Source of the DNA: an uncultured Chloroflexota bacterium
GTDB lineage: Bacteria; Chloroflexota; Chloroflexia; Thermomicrobiales; UBA6265
DNA length: 64,000 bases
Assembly: GCA_937901745.1 (NCBI GenBank)
Contig: CALGSZ010000156.1
Span: forward strand, 44,791 to 108,790
Reading direction: 5' to 3'
Of the stretch, positions 59,407-64,000 are shown in pieces. The notes beneath the pieces were generated by a model. The model was not told the DNA's origin and ran no database searches. It saw only the letters and a list, made by a program, of their open reading frames with translations. Position numbers and translations under genes: made by a program. Positions within the stretch are counted from its first letter, which is position 1. Each line of letters starts with the position of its first letter.

Positions 59407-59688
59407 TTACCGCCGGGATCGCCGGTCGGCGTCCTTACCGTGCCCGCGGAAGGTCCGGGTCGGGGCGAACTCGCCGAGGCGATGACCGACCATCTGCTCC
59501 GTGATGTAAATCGGCACGTGCTGGCGCCCGTTGTGCACCGCAATCGTGTGACCGACCATCTCCGGATAGATCGTCGAGGCTCGTGCCCAGGTCCGGATCA
59601 CGCGCCGCTCACCGCTGCGGTTGAGCGCCTCGATCTTCGCGCGCAGCTTGGGGTCGATATATGGCCCCTTCTTGGAACTCCGTACCAT
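59407..59688 (-). CDS. rpsS: 30S ribosomal protein S19
   Basis: Head protein paired with S13. 93 residues: MVRSSKKGPYIDPKLRAKIEALN, IRTWARASTIYPEMVGHTIAVHNGRQHVPIYITEQMVGHRLGEFAPTRTFRGH. Conserved throughout. Twenty-four bases before rplV. Confidence 0.98.
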   Translation of the reverse strand: MVRSSKKGPYIDPKLRAKIEALNRSGERRVIRTWARASTIYPEMVGHTIAVHNGRQHVPIYITEQMVGHRLGEFAPTRTFRGHGKDADRRSRR

Positions 59689-59713
59689 TCCTGTCCTCCA
59701 GCAAAGTGCTGGT

Positions 59714-59764
59714 CGCCGGTCGCCGATCGGTGCGTCTCACGGACTGTGCCGGAGCCGACCGGCG
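59714..59764. repeat. Inverted repeat in the rplB-rpsS spacer
   Basis: CGCCGGTCG (59714-59722) and CGACCGGCG (59756-59764), 9 bp perfect. Inside it is GGTCGCCGATCG (59718-59729), identical to the arm of the adk-secY repeat. A separate small stem, CCAGCA/TGCTGG, lies just to its left. Confidence 0.6.
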
Positions 59765-59777
59765 CTAGGCCACCGGC

Positions 59778-60617
59778 TTACCTACCCCGCCCCTTATTGG
59801 CCGGGCGGCGGCGCACGATCATCGGATCAGTCCGCTTGTTATTCCGCGTGCGGCGGAAGGCTGGCTTGCCCCACTTGGTCTTCGGCTGACCACCGATCGG
59901 TGCCTTGCCTTCACCACCGCCATGCGGATGGTCGCGCGGGTTCATGACGGAGCCACGCACGACCGGCCGGCGACCCATGTGCCGATTGCGACCGGCCTTC
60001 CCGATAACGATGTTCTCATGATCAACATTGCCGACCTGGCCGAGGGTTGCCATGCAGTCCAGGTGGACCAGGCGCACCTCGCCGGACGGCATACGAACCT
60101 GCGCGTAATCGCCCGCCTTCGCCATCAGCTGAGCAGCGGCTCCGGCGGAGCGAACGAGCTGGCCACCACGACCGCGCCGCAGCTCGATGTTGTGAATCTG
60201 CGTACCGACCGGGATGTTCCGCAGTGGCAGCGCATTCCCAGTCCGAATTGGCGCATCGGGACCGGAAATCACCGTGTCACCGACGCTCAGGCCGAGCGGC
60301 GCCAGGATGTACCGCTTCTCGCCGTCGGCGTAGAAGAGCAGAGCGATGCGGGCGGAGCGATTCGGATCGTATTCAATCGCGGCGACCCGAGCCGGAATTC
60401 CGTGCTTGTTCCGCTTGAAATCGATGATCCGGTAGAAGCGCTTGTTGCCGCCGCCCCGGTGCCGCACCGTGATCCGGCCGATGTTGTTCCGGCCGGCGTG
60501 CTTCTTGAGCGGCTCGATCAGGCTCTTCTCCGGCTCCTTCTTCGTGATCTCCTCGAACGTGCTGACGGACATCTGTCGCCGGCCCGGCGAGGTTGGCTTG
60601 TATTTGCGAATGGGCAT
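59778..60617 (-). CDS. rplB: 50S ribosomal protein L2
   Basis: Needed for subunit joining and peptidyl transfer. 279 residues: MPIRKYKPTSPGRRQMSVSTFEEIT, GRNNIGRITVRHRGGGNKRFYR, and the C-terminal RPVVRGSVMNPRDHPHGGGEGKAPIG, including the conserved His region. Full length. Confidence 0.98.
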   Translation of the reverse strand: MPIRKYKPTSPGRRQMSVSTFEEITKKEPEKSLIEPLKKHAGRNNIGRITVRHRGGGNKRFYRIIDFKRNKHGIPARVAAIEYDPNRSARIALLFYADGEKRYILAPLGLSVGDTVISGPDAPIRTGNALPLRNIPVGTQIHNIELRRGRGGQLVRSAGAAAQLMAKAGDYAQVRMPSGEVRLVHLDCMATLGQVGNVDHENIVIGKAGRNRHMGRRPVVRGSVMNPRDHPHGGGEGKAPIGGQPKTKWGKPAFRRTRNNKRTDPMIVRRRPANKGRGR

Positions 60618-60644
60618 CGCCTATCTCCTCTCTCCGCGCCCGCG

Positions 60645-60956
60645 CTAGACCTGCTCGAAGAGATCGATCCGGTCACCCGGCTGGAGCGTCACGATCGCCT
60701 TCTTCCAGCGCCGGGTGGCTCCCTCGATCCGCCCGCCGCGCCGCGATGCAAATCGCGACTTCGGCTTCGGCTTCACGATCAGCGTGTTGACCGCCTTGAC
60801 CCGGACGTTGAACGTCTTCTCGACGGCCTCGCGAATCTGATACTTGTTCGCCTCGGGCGCCACTTCAAACGTGTACTGGCCCTTCTCCATCAAGAACGTA
60901 TTCTTTTCTGTAATCAGCGGCCGACGAATGACATCTTCAATTCGTAGCTCAGCCAT
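60645..60956 (-). CDS. rplW: 50S ribosomal protein L23
   Basis: Tunnel-exit docking site for trigger factor and SRP. About 103 residues: DVIRRPLITEKNTFLMEKGQYTFEVAPEANKYQIREAVEKTFNVRV and the end KKAIVTLQPGDRIDLFE. ATG 60956 comes one base after the rplD stop; a longer frame upstream lies inside rplD. Confidence 0.97.
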   Translation of the reverse strand: MAELRIEDVIRRPLITEKNTFLMEKGQYTFEVAPEANKYQIREAVEKTFNVRVKAVNTLIVKPKPKSRFASRRGGRIEGATRRWKKAIVTLQPGDRIDLFEQV

Positions 60957-60957
60957 G

Positions 60958-61659
60958 TCATGCTCCTCCGCCCGCTGCCTGGGCCGCCGCCTCGAGGCGC
61001 GCGCGCTTCCACGCGCTCGGCTCCCGCTTCTCCGGCGGCAACGCAAGCCATGCCTCGATCGGCTCAATCGCCTCGCGGGTCACCACCAGGCGATCGTACT
61101 TGAGCACGTCGCGCACGTTGAGGTAGTTCGCCCGGATCGTCCAAACGTTCGGCAGATTCCCGGCCGCCCGCTCGATCACCTCGATCTTGTCCGGCATCAC
61201 GATCAGGAAGGAGCGCGACTCCGGCAGCTTCTCGAGGATGGCCTTCATCGCCTTCGTCTTCGGCTCGATATCGGCCAGCCCCTCGATGATCGTGACGCGG
61301 TCATCCCGCAGCTTGGCCGAGAGCGCCGAGCGCACCGCCAGCCGGCGCATCTGCTTGGGCATCGCCTGCGTGTACTTCCGCGGGTGCGGTCCCCAGACCA
61401 CACCGCCGCCCTTCCACTGCGGCGCTCGGATCGAGCCTTGCCGCGCGCGGCCGGTTCCCTTCTGCCGCCACGGCTTGCGGCCACCTCCGCGCACCTCGCT
61501 GCGCGTCTTGGTATCGTGCGTGCCGACGCGGGCGTTGGCGAGCTGCATCACGAGCGCCTGGTGCATCACCGCGATGTGCGGCTCGATGCCCCAGACACTG
61601 TCGTCGAGCTCGGTTGTGCCCACCACCTCGCCGTCGGTGTTGTAGACATTCACCTGCAT
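60958..61659 (-). CDS. rplD: 50S ribosomal protein L4
   Basis: Tunnel constriction protein; in E. coli it also represses the S10 operon. About 233 residues: ANARVGTHDTKTRSEVRGGGRKPWRQKGTGRARQGSIRAPQWKGGGVVWGPHPR is the conserved loop. ATG 61659 has AGGAGAG seven bases upstream; a TTG two codons earlier is less likely. Confidence 0.98.
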   Translation of the reverse strand: MQVNVYNTDGEVVGTTELDDSVWGIEPHIAVMHQALVMQLANARVGTHDTKTRSEVRGGGRKPWRQKGTGRARQGSIRAPQWKGGGVVWGPHPRKYTQAMPKQMRRLAVRSALSAKLRDDRVTIIEGLADIEPKTKAMKAILEKLPESRSFLIVMPDKIEVIERAAGNLPNVWTIRANYLNVRDVLKYDRLVVTREAIEPIEAWLALPPEKREPSAWKRARLEAAAQAAGGGA

Positions 61660-61738
61660 CGTCAATCTCTCCTGTGGCCAGTAGCCGAGAGCCTCTGCTC
61701 CTGCGTCGCGCTGCTACCGGCCCGCGACCGATCGCCGG

Positions 61739-62380
61739 CTACTTCTTGCCGCCCTTTGGCCCCTTCACGGCGTGCCGGACGATGACGAGTCCCTTCAAGT
61801 GACCGGGCACCGACCCTTTCACCAGCAGCAGATTGCGCTCGGGATCGACGCGCATCACCTTCAGGTTCTGGACGGTCACGCGCTCATGGCCCATGTGACC
61901 GGCCATGCGCAGCCCCTTGAACACCCGGCCCGGCGTCGCGCTGGAGCCGATCGAGCCCGGCGCGCGCTGCCGGTCGGACTGACCGTGCGTCCGCGGCCCG
62001 CCCCGGAAGCCGTGCCGCTTGACACCGCCCTGGAAGCCGCGACCTTTCGACGTGCCGGTGACGTCAACCAAATCGCCGACCGCGAACTGATCGGCCTTGA
62101 TCACCTGGCCGACTTGAATGTCCTCAACCGAGTCGACAGGCACCTCGCGCAGGTAGCGAGACATGTACCCGCTCGCCCGGCGATGCCCCTGCTCCGGCCG
62201 GTTCGGACGCTTGAGGAGGCCGAACCCGAGCTGAACTGCCTCGTAGCCGTCCTTTTCCTTCGTCCGAATCTGCGTCACAACGTTTGGGCCGCACTCGATG
62301 ACGGTGACCGGATGAGCTACCCCGGTCTCATCGAAGATCTGCGTCATGCCCAATTTTCGACCAATCATTCCTTTGATCAT
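61739..62380 (-). CDS. rplC: 50S ribosomal protein L3
   Basis: Early-assembly protein reaching the peptidyl-transferase centre. 213 residues: MIGRKLGMTQIFDETG, DVTGTSKGRGFQGGVKRHGFRGGPRTHGQSDRQRAPGSIG, GHMGHERVTVQNLKV. The 79-base gap to rplD contains GTAGCCG/CGGCTAC (61681-61687 with 61736-61742), which reaches the rplC stop codon. Confidence 0.98.
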   Translation of the reverse strand: MIKGMIGRKLGMTQIFDETGVAHPVTVIECGPNVVTQIRTKEKDGYEAVQLGFGLLKRPNRPEQGHRRASGYMSRYLREVPVDSVEDIQVGQVIKADQFAVGDLVDVTGTSKGRGFQGGVKRHGFRGGPRTHGQSDRQRAPGSIGSSATPGRVFKGLRMAGHMGHERVTVQNLKVMRVDPERNLLLVKGSVPGHLKGLVIVRHAVKGPKGGKK

Positions 62381-62395
62381 TGGCTCTCTCCCTTA

Positions 62396-62445
62396 GGAGC
62401 CGTCAGCCGCGAGTCGCGCACATTATTCGCTCGCGGCCCTGCTCC
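62396..62445. repeat. Inverted repeat in the rpsJ-rplC spacer
   Basis: GCCGCGAG (62406-62413) and CTCGCGGC (62430-62437), 8 bp perfect, extended by outer GGAGC (62396-62400) and GCTCC (62441-62445). It fills the spacer and ends two bases from the rpsJ stop. Confidence 0.55.
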
Positions 62446-62447
62446 AT

Positions 62448-62768
62448 TTAGAGCTTGATCTCGATATCAACACCGGCCGGCAGGTTCAGTCGCATCAGCG
62501 CCCGGATGGTGTTCCCGCTCGGATCCAGCACGTCAATCAGTCGCTTGTGCGTGCGGATCTCGAATTGCTCCTGCGAGTCCTTGTCGATGAACGGCGACCG
62601 GATCACGCAGAACTTCTCGATCTTCGTCGGCAGCGGCACCGGACCCGCCACCTTGGCTCCTGTCGACTCGGCGGTCTCGACGATCTTCTCGGCCGACTGG
62701 TCGAGGATGCGATGGTCGTAGGCCTTGAGCCGGATCCGGATCTTTTGTGTCGGTTTCTTCGCGACCAT
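62448..62768 (-). CDS. rpsJ: 30S ribosomal protein S10
   Basis: Head protein and NusG-linked antitermination factor. 106 residues: KIRIRLKAYDHRILDQSAEKIVETAESTGAKVAGPVPLPTKIE, then SPFIDKDSQEQFEIRTHKRLIDV. Follows tuf by 31 bases. Usual str-to-S10 junction. Confidence 0.98.
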   Translation of the reverse strand: MVAKKPTQKIRIRLKAYDHRILDQSAEKIVETAESTGAKVAGPVPLPTKIEKFCVIRSPFIDKDSQEQFEIRTHKRLIDVLDPSGNTIRALMRLNLPAGVDIEIKL

Positions 62769-62799
62769 GGGTCAATCTCCCGTAGGGTGAACCGGCTGC

Positions 62800-63999
<1,200 letters not shown>

Positions 64000-64000
64000 G

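Overview
The window is GC-rich bacterial chromosome made almost entirely of housekeeping genes. No tRNA or rRNA gene, CRISPR array, insertion sequence or prophage gene was seen. My best guess at origin is a member of the Chloroflexota, probably the Thermomicrobia/Sphaerobacter lineage. I infer this from the mix of families: a DarA-type c-di-AMP receptor next to tmk, a Ycf45/SpoIIIAA-type ATPase, RNase J, system II cytochrome c maturation, an ImuB/DnaE2 cassette without ImuA, an SOS box of the GAAC-N4-GTTC type, and zinc-binding forms of S4, S14 and L36. No marker here proves the taxonomy.

Layout. Positions 1-4300 (+ strand) hold a truncated HD-GYP signalling protein, a HAD phosphatase coupled to trmD, and a winged-helix AAA+ ATPase of unknown role. 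recO (-) follows. Positions 5260-9050 are a complete system II cytochrome c assembly operon (ccdA, resB, ccsA, a ResA/TlpA thioredoxin). Next come a KDPG-aldolase-like gene (-) and an NrtR-like Nudix regulator overlapping NAD kinase (+). Positions 11.6-19.8 kb (-) carry a double-zinc-ribbon membrane protein, a c-di-AMP receptor (darA), tmk, a Ycf45-like ATPase with R3H domain, a tandem acetyltransferase-like protein, recR and ftsK.

Positions 20-25 kb (+) form a mutagenic translesion cassette: imuB, a small DUF6504-like gene and dnaE2. A perfect LexA/SOS palindrome sits inside its promoter. Positions 25-32 kb continue the repair theme: RNase J, a family 4 uracil-DNA glycosylase, a DnaQ exonuclease/GIY-YIG fusion and NAD-dependent ligase. 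Positions 32.2-39.9 kb (-) are a pyrimidine operon (pyrC, carA, carB, a Ca2+/H+ antiporter, pyrE). Its leader has a promoter, an intrinsic terminator and a possible leader peptide, which suggests attenuation. Positions 40-43.2 kb (+) hold four tightly packed genes: nth, a histidine phosphatase, an RNase Z-like hydrolase and a P1-family peptidase. One unrecognised protein follows.

Positions 44.2-64 kb (-) are one continuous ribosomal supercluster: tuf, S10, spc and alpha operon genes, then rplQ, truA, rplM and rpsI. infA is absent from its usual place between map and rpmJ, where two tandem hairpins lie instead. Many ribosomal spacers contain GC-rich inverted repeats; two share a 12-base core.

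The most interesting items are the SOS-controlled imuB-DUF6504-dnaE2 cassette, a 33-bp perfect palindrome in frame within dnaE2, the pyrC leader, the NrtR-NAD kinase coupling, two promoters placed for leaderless transcripts, and the spacer hairpins.
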